Notes: a model not told the origin generated them from the sequence alone. Positions 16,097-23,474 are shown, counted from the first letter of the stretch. The stretch is 31,426 nucleotides of DNA from CAWEHQ01 sp051001995 (GCA_051001995.1 JBPCMT010000114.1:1-31426); one strand, 5' to 3'. Made by a program: numbers and translations.

Positions 16097-16141
16097 CGAG
16101 CCTGAGGTTGACCGCGGATGTGGCGGACAACCTTAGGCTCG
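16097..16141 (-). terminator. Long hairpin at the hemC / cobA-hemD junction
   Basis: A 14-bp stem (16097-16110 with 16128-16141, one G-T pair, the rest exact) continues after a single A-A mismatch into four further pairs (16112-16115 with 16123-16126), leaving a 7-nt loop. It spans the hemC stop codon at 16133-16135 and the gap behind it. No T-run follows on either strand, so it is not a classical rho-independent terminator. Partial termination, mRNA stabilisation or processing between hemC and cobA-hemD are all possible. Confidence 0.6.
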
Positions 16142-17104
16142 TTCGCGTGGCGGCGGCTGGGACTCCTCCCACCGCTCGGCCTCCGCGAGCAACTCGCCCG
16201 CGCCGGCGGCCAGCAGCCGCTCGGCAACCGACCGCCCGAGCTCGGCGGGCGCGCCGACGGGGCCGGTCGCTGCGTCCCGGACCCATGCGCTGCCATCGGG
16301 CAGCCCGGCGAAAGCGGTGACCGTCAGCTCGCCGCCGTCGAGCTCGGCGTGCGCGCCGACCGGCGTGCGGCAGGTGGCGTCGAGCGTCGCGACCAGCGCG
16401 CGCTCGGCGGTCAGGCGCAGCAGCGACTCGGGATGGGTGACGCGGTCGGACAGGGCCGCCGGAAGCTCATCGCCTGCGCGCGCCTCGAGCGCGAGGCAGC
16501 CCTGCCCCGGTGCGGGGGTCATCACCTCGAGCGCGAGCGGCGTACCCTCGGACCGCCCGAGGCGCTCGAGCCCCGCGGCCGCCAGCACGATTGCGGCGTA
16601 GTCATCGCGCTCGAGGCGGCGAAGCCTCGTGTCCACGTTCCCGTGCAGCGACCGGACCTCGAGGTCGGGGCGCTGGGCCAGGAGCTGTGCCCGGCGGCGC
16701 AGGCTCGCGGTCCCGACGATCGCGCCGCTCGGCAGGTCGTCCAGGGTGGCCGCGCCGCCGCAGACTACGTCCGCGGCACTCGCCCGCTCGGGCACGCCGA
16801 CGATCGCGAGCCGCTCCGGGAGCTGGCCGGGGACGTCCTTCGCGGAGTGCACCGCGAGGTCGACCTCGCCGCGCAGCAGCGCCTCCTCGATCTCCTTCAC
16901 GAAGCGCGCCTTGTCGCCGCGGTCCGTTCGGTAGAAGGCGGGCGGGGCCGGGGCGGACCTCCCGGGTCGCTCGTCCCCGGCGGTCCTGATCGGGACCAGC
17001 TCGACCTCCACCTCCGGAGCGCTCGACTCGATCAGCGCGGCGACGTGGCGGGCCTGAGCGAGCGCGAGCGGGCTGCTGCGCGTGCCGATCCGAAGCGGGC
17101 TCAG
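16133..17104 (-). CDS. hemC: Hydroxymethylbilane synthase (porphobilinogen deaminase)
   Basis: Polymerises four porphobilinogens into hydroxymethylbilane in heme synthesis. The family N-terminus IGTRSSPLALAQARHVA lies at residues 6-22 and requires a start at or before 17104. Other motifs: HSAKDVPGQLPERLAI, GTASLRRRAQLL, SLHGNVDTRLRRL, APGQGCLALE, and the dipyrromethane-cofactor cysteine in DATCRTPVG (Cys245). From the CTG at 17104 it has 323 residues, near the usual 310-320. No ATG, GTG or TTG occurs in frame from at least 90 nt upstream down to 17011, where a GTG would delete the conserved N-terminus. The CTG overlaps the hemA stop as CTGA, in the same geometry as the other coupled starts of this operon. 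Function is certain; the CTG start is an inference. Confidence 0.95.
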   Translation of the reverse strand: MSPLRIGTRSSPLALAQARHVAALIESSAPEVEVELVPIRTAGDERPGRSAPAPPAFYRTDRGDKARFVKEIEEALLRGEVDLAVHSAKDVPGQLPERLAIVGVPERASAADVVCGGAATLDDLPSGAIVGTASLRRRAQLLAQRPDLEVRSLHGNVDTRLRRLERDDYAAIVLAAAGLERLGRSEGTPLALEVMTPAPGQGCLALEARAGDELPAALSDRVTHPESLLRLTAERALVATLDATCRTPVGAHAELDGGELTVTAFAGLPDGSAWVRDAATGPVGAPAELGRSVAERLLAAGAGELLAEAERWEESQPPPRERA

Positions 17105-18489
17105 GAGCGCCGGCGGTGGGAGGCCTCGCGGGAGTGGGCGCCCGTCCCGCCCGCCCTGCGCGAGTCGATCCGCGTCACCTCGCCGCCGCGCTGCGTCCCG
17201 CGGTCGGGCGCCGGTGCCTCCGGGTCGAGCCCGAAGAGCTGGCGCAGGGTTTGCACGTACGCGTAGGCGGCCTCGCCGTCGGCGGCGCGCTTGAGCCGCA
17301 GCGTAGGCTCGTGGAGGAGCCGTCCGACGATCGAGCGCGCCATCGCGGCGAGCCGGTCGCGGTCGGACTGGGACAGCGACTCGAAGCGGTCCTCGTTCTC
17401 CGCCAGCGCGCGGCGCACGACCTCCTCTCCGCGCTCGCGCAGCGCCGCGATCGTCGGCACCACGTCGAGCCCGGCGAGCCAGCGCTCGAGCCGCTCGACC
17501 TCCTCATCCACGATGGCGCGTGCGCGCGCGGCCTCGGCCTCGCGCCCGCTGAGGTTGCGCGCGACCTCGCGCTGGAGGTCGTCCATGTCGTAGAGGGTGA
17601 TGCTCGGGAGGTCGCGGACCGACGGGTCGATGTCGCGCGGCACCGCGATGTCGATCAGGAGCAGCGGGCGGCCGGCGCGGCCGTCCGCGACCACCGCCAG
17701 CTCGTCGCGCCCCAGGATCTGGTGTGGCGACCCGGTGCTGCTCACCACGATGTCCGCCACCGCGAGCTCCTCGGGCAGGTCGTCAAAGCGCACCGCCGCG
17801 CCGCCGAAGCGCTGCGCCAGGCCGATCGCGCGGTCGTAGCGGCGGTTGGCGATGAAGACGGTGGTAACCCCTCGCTCCGCGAGCGCCCGCGCGGTCAGCT
17901 CGCCGTTCTCGCCCGCGCCGAGGACCAGCACCCGCCGCGTCTCGAGGTCCCCGAGCGCGGCGTGCGCGAGGTCCACCGCGACGGTGGACACGGATGTGCG
18001 TCCCCGGCTGAGCGCCGTCTCGGTGCGCACGCGCTTGCCGGTGGCGAGCGCGTCGCGGAACAGGCGGTTCGAGATCGGGCCGGTCACGCCCTCGACGAGC
18101 GCCAGCTCGTAGGCGCGCTTGACCTGGCCCTGGACCTCGGCCTCCCCCACGATCATCGAGTCGAGCCCGGAGGCGACCGAGAACAGCTGGCGCGCAGCCT
18201 CGGCGCCGCGGAGCGAGTAGATCCGCCCCAGCAGCTCGGTGGGCCGGATGCCGGCGTAGCGTGACAGCGCGGACAGCGCCACGTTCTCGGCCTCGACCGG
18301 GTCGCCCGCAACGAGGTGGAGCTCCGTCCGGTTGCACGTCGAGATCGCGACCGCCTCGTGGATCGACGGGTCGTCGACGAGCTCGCGCAGGGTGCCCGCG
18401 GCCCGCCCCTCGGGGAGCGCGAGCCGCTCGCGCAGGGCGACCGGGGCGGTCTTGTGCGAGACGCCGAGCGCGAGCAGGGAGCCGTTCAA
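17101..18489 (-). CDS. hemA: Glutamyl-tRNA reductase
   Basis: NADPH-dependent reduction of glutamyl-tRNA to glutamate 1-semialdehyde, first committed step of the C5 heme pathway; 462 residues. Motifs: GVSHKTAPVALRERL (9-23), catalytic Cys52 in STCNRTELHLV, ASGLDSMIVGEAEVQGQV, nucleotide-binding VLVLGAGENGELTARAL, IDIAVPRDIDPSV, and the C-terminal dimerisation region. The last 40 residues are Arg/Gly-rich and probably disordered. It starts with TTG at 18489, overlapping the stop of the 53-residue gene as TTGA; its own stop overlaps hemC. hemL and hemB, needed for the next steps, are not in the window. Confidence 0.97.
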   Translation of the reverse strand: MNGSLLALGVSHKTAPVALRERLALPEGRAAGTLRELVDDPSIHEAVAISTCNRTELHLVAGDPVEAENVALSALSRYAGIRPTELLGRIYSLRGAEAARQLFSVASGLDSMIVGEAEVQGQVKRAYELALVEGVTGPISNRLFRDALATGKRVRTETALSRGRTSVSTVAVDLAHAALGDLETRRVLVLGAGENGELTARALAERGVTTVFIANRRYDRAIGLAQRFGGAAVRFDDLPEELAVADIVVSSTGSPHQILGRDELAVVADGRAGRPLLLIDIAVPRDIDPSVRDLPSITLYDMDDLQREVARNLSGREAEAARARAIVDEEVERLERWLAGLDVVPTIAALRERGEEVVRRALAENEDRFESLSQSDRDRLAAMARSIVGRLLHEPTLRLKRAADGEAAYAYVQTLRQLFGLDPEAPAPDRGTQRGGEVTRIDSRRAGGTGAHSREASHRRRS

Positions 18490-18647
18490 GGCTCTCGCTC
18501 CTCGACAAGCCGCGCGAGCGCATCGAGCTCGCGCTCGATGCGGGCGACCTTCGAGCCGATGATCGCCACGTAGACCACGACGAGCGTCACGAAGACGATG
18601 TACGCCGCCGCGACGTAGGCGCCGGCGCCGGAAACCGGGTCGGGCAT
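18486..18647 (-). CDS. ccmD: CcmD-like small membrane protein, 53 aa
   Basis: A short open frame with ATG at 18647 and stop at 18486-18488. It encodes a 53-residue protein with one transmembrane helix (about residues 11-31: YVAAAYIVFVTLVVVYVAII) followed by an amphipathic charged tail, KVARIERELDALARLVEE (about 33-50). CcmD proteins have exactly this form, a single helix and a cytoplasmic charged tail, and help release holo-CcmE from the CcmABC complex. It starts one nucleotide after the ccmC stop and its stop overlaps the hemA TTG. Length, topology and position support the call; sequence similarity in CcmD is weak by nature. Confidence 0.8.
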   Translation of the reverse strand: MPDPVSGAGAYVAAAYIVFVTLVVVYVAIIGSKVARIERELDALARLVEEREP

Positions 18648-18648
18648 G

Positions 18649-19389
18649 TCAGCTGGGCGACCCGACGGAGACGCGCTCCTCCGCGCGCCGCTCCGCCTGG
18701 AGCTCGAGCCGTGCCCGCAGGCGCTTGAGCTGCTGCGCCGCGTGCTTGGCGGACAGCTCGAGCTTCCAGAGCGTCACGAACAGCAGCGCCATCGCCACCA
18801 GCGAGACCAGCAGCGTCAGGAACATCTCGCCCGGCAGGTCGCCGCCGGTCTGCGAGAACACGCGCGGGTGGAGCACCTGCTCGGCGAGCCGCACCGCCAC
18901 GAAGTTGAGCGGCACGAACGCGCCGGCCGTGATTGCGAACACCGACGAGTAGCGCGCCTGGCGGTCCGGGTCCTCGATCGAGAAGCGCAGCGGGAAGTAC
19001 ACGCAGTAGAGGAGGAACACGATCAAGAAGGAGACGAGCACCGGCTCCTCCCAGCGCCACCAGTGGCCCCAGGATGCCTTGGCCCAGATCGAGCCGGTGA
19101 CCAGCACGCCGACGCCGAGGATGATCGACAGGTGGATCGCGACGTAGGACCGAAGGTCCCACGAGCGGTCGCGCGAGCGCAGGTGCCGGATCCCCATCAC
19201 GCCCGCCGCCACGAAGCCGAGCAGCGCGACGATTGCCATGGGCACGTGGATGTAGAAGATCTTCTGAGAGAAGCCCTGGTCGGCCTCGATCGGCGCGTAG
19301 AAGAACACCAGCGCGCCGGCCGCCGCGGTGGCCAGGGCGGTCGTGATCGCGAGCGGGCGCAGGCCTCTTCCGAACACGGGCCTAGTCAT
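18649..19389 (-). CDS. ccmC: Cytochrome c biogenesis heme-handling protein CcmC
   Basis: Multi-pass membrane protein that presents heme for attachment to CcmE in System I cytochrome c maturation; 246 residues with six predicted helices. The tryptophan-rich heme motif reads WGHWWRWEEP (107-116), with Glu where many members have Asp. Flanking heme-ligand histidines appear as IFYIHVPMAI (His48) and VLHPRVFSQTG. The C-terminal 40 residues form a charged helix (KLELSAKHAAQQLKRLRARL). The ATG at 19389 overlaps the ccmB stop by 8 nt. CcmE, CcmF and CcmH partners must lie elsewhere. Confidence 0.94.
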   Translation of the reverse strand: MTRPVFGRGLRPLAITTALATAAAGALVFFYAPIEADQGFSQKIFYIHVPMAIVALLGFVAAGVMGIRHLRSRDRSWDLRSYVAIHLSIILGVGVLVTGSIWAKASWGHWWRWEEPVLVSFLIVFLLYCVYFPLRFSIEDPDRQARYSSVFAITAGAFVPLNFVAVRLAEQVLHPRVFSQTGGDLPGEMFLTLLVSLVAMALLFVTLWKLELSAKHAAQQLKRLRARLELQAERRAEERVSVGSPS

Positions 19390-20056
19390 CGAGGAGAAAG
19401 TCGAATACGGCGAGGGAGACGAGCACGAAAACCGTATCGTAGAGGGCGAGGAACGCCAGCCAGCCGCCGAGCCCGTCGGCCTCCTGCGGCGCCGCCAGGA
19501 GCGGCTCGGTGGCGGACGCGCCGGCGATGATCACCGGCACCAGCAGTGGCAGCAGGAACAGCGGCACGACGAGCTCGCGCACGCGCGTCTCGGCCGCCAG
19601 CGCGGCCACCAGCGCGCCGATCGCCGCGAGCCCGAGGTCCGCGACGAGGAGCACCGCGAGCAGCTCCGGCAGCGCGCCGCCGAGCCCGGGGGCCAGCAGG
19701 AGCAGGGCGAACGCCGGAACCGCCACCAGCTCCAGTAGCACCAGGTAGAGGAACAGCGCCGCGGCCTTGGCGAGGTAGACCGCGGTGCGGTCCACCGGCG
19801 CGAGCAGCAGCCCGTCGAGCGCCCCGTCCTCGCGCTCGTTCGCGAACAGCCGGTTGACCGCCAGCACCGTGGCGAGCAGCAGCGTGACCCACAGGACGCC
19901 GGAAGCGAGGTCGCCGTCAAGCGTGTCGCGGTCCAGGCCGAAGTGGAGCAGGATGTAGACCGTCAGCGCGAACAGCGCCATCGCCGGCACCGACTCGCGC
20001 GTGCGCAGCTCGATCCGCAGGTCCTTGCAGAGGATCGCCGCCGCCGCGCGGGTCAC
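19382..20056 (-). CDS. ccmB: Heme exporter membrane subunit CcmB
   Basis: Integral membrane partner of the CcmA ATPase, 224 residues, about six helices. Typical features: the N-terminal ILCKDLRIELRTRESVPAM, then NRLFANEREDGALDGLLLAP (cytoplasmic loop conserved in CcmB), then long Leu/Ala helices. I use GTG at 20056, which overlaps the ccmA stop as GTGA and precedes TRAAAAILCKDL; a longer reading would add an unrelated Arg/Gly-rich stretch. It lies between ccmA and ccmC, the usual order. Confidence 0.93.
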   Translation of the reverse strand: MTRAAAAILCKDLRIELRTRESVPAMALFALTVYILLHFGLDRDTLDGDLASGVLWVTLLLATVLAVNRLFANEREDGALDGLLLAPVDRTAVYLAKAAALFLYLVLLELVAVPAFALLLLAPGLGGALPELLAVLLVADLGLAAIGALVAALAAETRVRELVVPLFLLPLLVPVIIAGASATEPLLAAPQEADGLGGWLAFLALYDTVFVLVSLAVFDFLLDD

Positions 20057-20811
20057 GCGTACAGCTCCCGCAGCCGCGCCGGCGCGACGGCGGCGGCCGG
20101 CGCCGACAGCGCCTGGTCGCCCACCCGCAGGCCCAGGACCGCGTCGCACTCCGCGAGGCCACCCTCGACGTCGTGGGTCACCAGCACGCGCGTGCGCCCC
20201 GACGAGCGCCCGACCAGCGGCTCGAGCAGCGCGGCGGCGGCGATGTCGAGGCCCGCCCGCGGCTCGTCGAGCAAGAGCAGCGGCGGATCGTGCAACACGG
20301 CTCGCGCCGCCGCCACGCGCTGCACCATCCCCCGCGACAGCTCACGCACAGGGTCGTCGCCGCGGCTCTCCATGCCGACCGCCGCGAGCAGGGCATCGAC
20401 GCGTTCGGCGGCGACTCCGTGGAGACGCGCGTGAAAGCGCAGGTTCTCGCGCCCGGTCAGCTCGCGGTAGAGCAGCGCCTCGTGGCCCAGGTACCCGACG
20501 CGCCCGCGCAGCTTCCAGGCTTCCTCCGGCAGCGAGGCGCCGGCCACGCGCGCCCTGCCGCCGTGCGGGCGCAGGAGCCCGGCGAGGACCCTGAGCAGGG
20601 TCGTCTTGCCGGCTCCGTTTGGCCCGAACACTCCGAGCGTCGCGCCGGCCTCGAGTCGGACCGAGACCCCCTGGAGGGCGGGACGCTCGCCGTAGCGGCG
20701 CTCGAGCCGCTCGCGAACCACCATCGGCTCGCCGCGCCGAGCCGCCGCCTCGCCGCGCTCGGGAGGCGCCTCGGCGGGCGCGGCGCGCGTCGCGCCGGCG
20801 CCGTCACTCAC
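20053..20811 (-). CDS. ccmA: Heme exporter ATP-binding subunit CcmA
   Basis: ABC ATPase of the CcmAB complex that drives release of holo-CcmE; 252 residues. Walker A GPNGAGKTTLLR (about 63-74), signature LSRGMVQRVAAARA (Arg-Gly-Met rather than the usual GGQ, a variant I expect for CcmA-like ATPases), Walker B LLLLDEPRAGLD, and the switch His in VLVTHDVEG. The N-terminal 28 residues are Ala/Glu/Arg-rich without similarity, so the ATG codon at Met30 could be the true start. The annotated GTG at 20811 overlaps the moaB stop by 8 nt. Confidence 0.92.
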   Translation of the reverse strand: MSDGAGATRAAPAEAPPERGEAAARRGEPMVVRERLERRYGERPALQGVSVRLEAGATLGVFGPNGAGKTTLLRVLAGLLRPHGGRARVAGASLPEEAWKLRGRVGYLGHEALLYRELTGRENLRFHARLHGVAAERVDALLAAVGMESRGDDPVRELSRGMVQRVAAARAVLHDPPLLLLDEPRAGLDIAAAALLEPLVGRSSGRTRVLVTHDVEGGLAECDAVLGLRVGDQALSAPAAAVAPARLRELYA

Positions 20812-21268
20812 GCGCGAGCGTCTCCGCCGCGTGGCGGAGCGTCGGCTCTACGACGGGCCACGACTGGCGCACCCCGTTCGGCGAGCCGGGGAAGTTCACG
20901 ATCAGCGTGCGGCCGCGGACGCCGGAGACGCCGCGGGTGAGGATGCCAAGCGGCGTGTGGTCGCGCGACTGGGCGCGGATCGTCTCGGCGTAGCCGGGGG
21001 CGTCGCGCTGGACCACCTCGCGCGTGGCCTCCGGGGTCACGTCGTCCGGGGTGAGCCCCGTACCGCCCGTCGTGAAGACGAAGCGCGCCTGCTCCTCGTC
21101 GCACAGGCGCTTGAGCGCGGCCACGATCGAGGCGCGCTCGTCGGGGACGGTCTCGTGCGAGGTCTCGAGCCCTGCCGCGCGGCAGAGCTCGACGAGCGAG
21201 GGGCCGGAAACGTCGTCGCCCTCTCCCCAGGCGAGCGAGGTCGAGATCGTGAGGATCGCCGCCCGCAT
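20804..21268 (-). CDS. moaB: MoaB/MogA-type molybdopterin adenylyltransferase
   Basis: Binds molybdopterin and adenylates it before metal insertion in molybdenum cofactor synthesis; 154 residues. Motifs: ILTISTSLAWGEGDDVSG at the start, FTTGGTGLTPDDVTPEA (about 65-81) and LIVNFPGSPNGVRQ (about 121-134). It starts at ATG 21268, 3 nt after moaC. MoaB and MogA cannot be separated reliably by eye; only one such gene is present here. Confidence 0.9.
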   Translation of the reverse strand: MRAAILTISTSLAWGEGDDVSGPSLVELCRAAGLETSHETVPDERASIVAALKRLCDEEQARFVFTTGGTGLTPDDVTPEATREVVQRDAPGYAETIRAQSRDHTPLGILTRGVSGVRGRTLIVNFPGSPNGVRQSWPVVEPTLRHAAETLARE

Positions 21269-21271
21269 CCC

Positions 21272-21757
21272 TCACCGCTCGCGCCGGCCGGCGCGCCAGT
21301 CGCTCTTGCCGCCGGTCTTCTCGAGCAGCGCCACGCGCGTAAGCTCGATGCCGCGCTCGACCCCCTTGACCATGTCGTAGACGCACAGCGCGGCAACCGC
21401 GCAGGCGGTCATCGCCTCCATCTCGACGCCGGTCGCGGCGCTGGTGCGCGCCTCGCCCTCGATGCGCACGACGCCGGCCGCGGCGTCGACGGTCACCGTC
21501 ACGTCCAGGAACGAGAGCGCGAGCGGGTGGCAGAGTGGGATCAGCTCGCTCGTCCGCTTGGCTGCCTGAATGCCCGCGATGCGGGCGACCTGCGTCACGT
21601 CGCCCTTCGGGGCGTCCCCGCGCGCGACGCGGGCGGCGGTCTCCGGCGCCATGCGCAGCTCGGAGACCGCGACCGCGCGCCGGTCGGTGGCCGGCTTTCC
21701 GCCGACGTCCACCATCCGCGCGCCGCCCTCGGAGTCGAGATGCGAGAGCTCGGCCAT
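21272..21757 (-). CDS. moaC: Cyclic pyranopterin monophosphate synthase
   Basis: Second step of molybdenum cofactor synthesis, acting with MoaA; 161 residues, normal length. Signature segments: MVDVGGKPATDRRAVA (15-30), KRTSELIPLCHPL (about 67-79), GVEMEAMTACAVAALCVYDM (about 110-129) with the catalytic Lys following, and LLEKTGGKSDW. ATG at 21757 starts 22 nt after the precorrin-2 dehydrogenase stop. moaA, moaD/E and moeA are not in the window. Confidence 0.97.
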   Translation of the reverse strand: MAELSHLDSEGGARMVDVGGKPATDRRAVAVSELRMAPETAARVARGDAPKGDVTQVARIAGIQAAKRTSELIPLCHPLALSFLDVTVTVDAAAGVVRIEGEARTSAATGVEMEAMTACAVAALCVYDMVKGVERGIELTRVALLEKTGGKSDWRAGRRER

Positions 21758-21779
21758 GAGCCTCCCGTCGCGCCTCCGC

Positions 21780-22538
21780 TCAGGCGCGGACGCCCGCCGC
21801 GTCGGCCGGGAGATGGACGCGCTTTGCCGCCGACACGAGCTCGTGGACGCCCTCCTCGTCGCCGCGACGGAGCAACTCGACCGGGTCGGGGTCGCCGTTG
21901 ACGATCGACTCGAAGAACGCCTTGCGGTCCTGGTAGGTGGGGAGCGTGGCCTTGGCCCAGCCGCGCGAGTCGTTTAAGACCTCGGCCAGCCGTGCGTAGG
22001 GCGCGCCGTACTCGGCGCCGATCTCGCGCTTCAGGCGCTTGGCGAGCGCCGGGCTGGCGCCGGCGGTCGAGATCGCGATCGCCAGTGGGCCGGTGCGGAC
22101 GATCGCCGGCAGGATGAAGTTGCACAGCGGCGGAACGTCGACGACGTTCACGAGCATCGCCCGCCGCTCGGCCTCCTCGTAGACCGCGATGTTCACGTCG
22201 GTGTCCGCCGTCGCGGCGATCGCGATGAACGTCCGGTCGAGGTCGTCCGGGCGCCACGGGCGGCGCTCCCAGGCGATCGACCCCTCCGCCGCGAGGTCGC
22301 GAAGCGCCTCGGTCGCCTCGGGCGCCACGAGCGTCACCTGGCCGCCGCAGGCGAGCAGGCCCTCCACCTTCTCGAGCCCGACCTCGCCGCCCCCCACGAC
22401 GAGGCAGCGGCGGCCCTCGAGGCGCAGGCACGCGATGTAGAAGGGGACGTCGAGCATCCCGCGCACGCAGCTCTGGTCGCAGACTCCCCTGCGGAGCTGG
22501 CAGACGCACTCTTTCCCGGCGTAGGCCTGCGCGGGCAC
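21780..22538 (-). CDS. sirC: Precorrin-2 dehydrogenase (SirC/CysG-N type) with Cys-rich N-terminus
   Basis: NAD-dependent oxidation of precorrin-2 to sirohydrochlorin for siroheme; some relatives also chelate iron. The Rossmann motif CLVVGGGEVGLEKVEGLL lies at about 45-62, followed by VTLVAPEATEAL, FIAIAATADTDVN, VNVVDVPPLCNFILPAI and ISTAGASPALAKRL. The open frame from GTG at 22538 adds 27 residues before the usual start MLDVPFYIACL. These contain four cysteines spaced C-x-C-x6-C-x3-C (residues 11, 13, 20, 24), and third-position GC there is as high as in the gene body, so they may be translated. The ATG at 22457 is the conservative start. This is the first gene of the twelve-gene minus-strand run. 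Confidence 0.9.
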   Translation of the reverse strand: MPAQAYAGKECVCQLRRGVCDQSCVRGMLDVPFYIACLRLEGRRCLVVGGGEVGLEKVEGLLACGGQVTLVAPEATEALRDLAAEGSIAWERRPWRPDDLDRTFIAIAATADTDVNIAVYEEAERRAMLVNVVDVPPLCNFILPAIVRTGPLAIAISTAGASPALAKRLKREIGAEYGAPYARLAEVLNDSRGWAKATLPTYQDRKAFFESIVNGDPDPVELLRRGDEEGVHELVSAAKRVHLPADAAGVRA

Positions 22539-22561
22539 GACGAGAAGTCTAGGAGCCCGCT

Positions 22562-22587
22562 GTTTCGAAGCGGCGGCGTTGCGGTAT
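22562..22587 (+). promoter_or_regulatory. Candidate general-stress sigma (SigB/SigF-type) promoter of asp23
   Basis: GTTTCG (22562-22567) and CGGTAT (22582-22587) are separated by 14 nt, matching the actinobacterial/firmicute SigB-SigF form GTTT-N14-16-GGGTAT with one -10 mismatch. Initiation near 22594 gives a leader of about 32 nt containing the ribosome site GAGAGGAG just before the GTG at 22626. The gene behind it belongs to the alkaline-shock family, a classic SigB target in Staphylococcus. Seen: the boxes. Inferred: the sigma factor. Confidence 0.5.
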
Positions 22588-22625
22588 TTGAGACAAAGAG
22601 GCCAAAACTGAGGGAGAGGAGAATC

Positions 22626-23063
22626 GTGTCTGCCACCGAGACGAGTTCAAGCAAAGAGGTCGCCGGCCGGAGTGAGGCGGGCGGCGCGCTGCAGTCAGAG
22701 CGGGGGACGACGACGATCGCCGACGCGGTGGTCGCGAAGGTCGCCGGGATCGCGGCCCGCGAGGTCGGGGGCGTCCATGACCTGGGCGGGGGCGCGGCCC
22801 GCGCGGTCGGCGCGATGACCCAGCGCGTCGGGTTCGGCGACGAGCGAACGCAAGGCGTTTCGGTCGAGGTGGGCGAGCGCGAGGCGGCGATCGACCTGAC
22901 CGTCGTGATCGAGTACGGCGAGTCGATTCCCACCGTGTCGAACGCGATCCGCGAGAACGTGATCAAGCGGCTCGAGGGAATCACCGGGCTCCAGGCCGCC
23001 GAGGTGAACATCACCGTCAACGACCTCTACTTCCCCGGCGACGACGAGGACCAGCAGGAGTAG
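22626..23063 (+). CDS. Asp23/Gls24 family envelope stress response protein
   Basis: Asp23/Gls24 (alkaline shock) family, 145 residues. After a Ser/Glu-rich N-terminus (1-25) the domain runs TIADAVVAKVAGIAAREVGG (30-49), SVEVGEREAAIDLTVVIEYG and VSNAIRENVIKRLEGITGLQ, ending VNITVNDLYFPG with an acidic tail. In Staphylococcus aureus Asp23 lies under the membrane anchored by AmaP and affects cell-envelope stress. The start is GTG at 22626 behind a strong GAGAGGAG site. It is the first gene of a tight plus-strand group encoding an AmaP-like anchor. Confidence 0.95.
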   Translation: MSATETSSSKEVAGRSEAGGALQSERGTTTIADAVVAKVAGIAAREVGGVHDLGGGAARAVGAMTQRVGFGDERTQGVSVEVGEREAAIDLTVVIEYGESIPTVSNAIRENVIKRLEGITGLQAAEVNITVNDLYFPGDDEDQQE

Positions 23064-23084
23064 CTGACCCGATTCTCTGAGGCG

Positions 23085-23474
23085 ATGGCCTCCGATTCGG
23101 GGAAGCCCCCCGCCGCTGGTATCGCGAAGCGGCCGTCGAGAGCGGCCGCGGTGGCGCGGCTGGCGCTCGACGCGGCGCGCTCCCTCGACGGTGTTGTCGA
23201 CTCGACGAGCGGTCGCGGTCGCTGGGTCACCCCCGACCGCAACGGCGTTGTGCCAGGAGCGATCGCGGTCGTGCGGGCCGACGGGCGGTTCGACGTCGAG
23301 CTCCACCTCGTCGCCGACCTGGTCCCGCTGCACCCGCTCGGAGAGCGGATTCGTGACCGCGTCGAGCGGGACGCGCGCGTGGCGGGGGTCGCCGATCTGA
23401 TCGGCCCCGTCCACGTCGCCTTCGAGGACGTCGATGAGGCTCCGGCTCACGCCAGGGCGGAGGGCGGCTCCTGA
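23085..23474 (+). CDS. Divergent Asp23-like protein
   Basis: 129-residue soluble protein. I do not recognise it at high identity, but the segment GAIAVVRADGRFDVELHLVA followed by PLHPLGERIRDRVERDARVA and VHVAFEDV has the Asp23 order of two beta strands, a helix of the IRERVxxxV type and a last beta strand. The N-terminal part has a helix RAAAVARLALDAARSLDGV like the first Asp23 helix, then a longer linker. It lies between the canonical Asp23 gene and the AmaP-like gene, and its stop overlaps the next ATG by one base (TGATG). Probably a partner that co-assembles with Asp23 at the membrane; this is inference. Confidence 0.72.
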   Translation: MASDSGKPPAAGIAKRPSRAAAVARLALDAARSLDGVVDSTSGRGRWVTPDRNGVVPGAIAVVRADGRFDVELHLVADLVPLHPLGERIRDRVERDARVAGVADLIGPVHVAFEDVDEAPAHARAEGGS

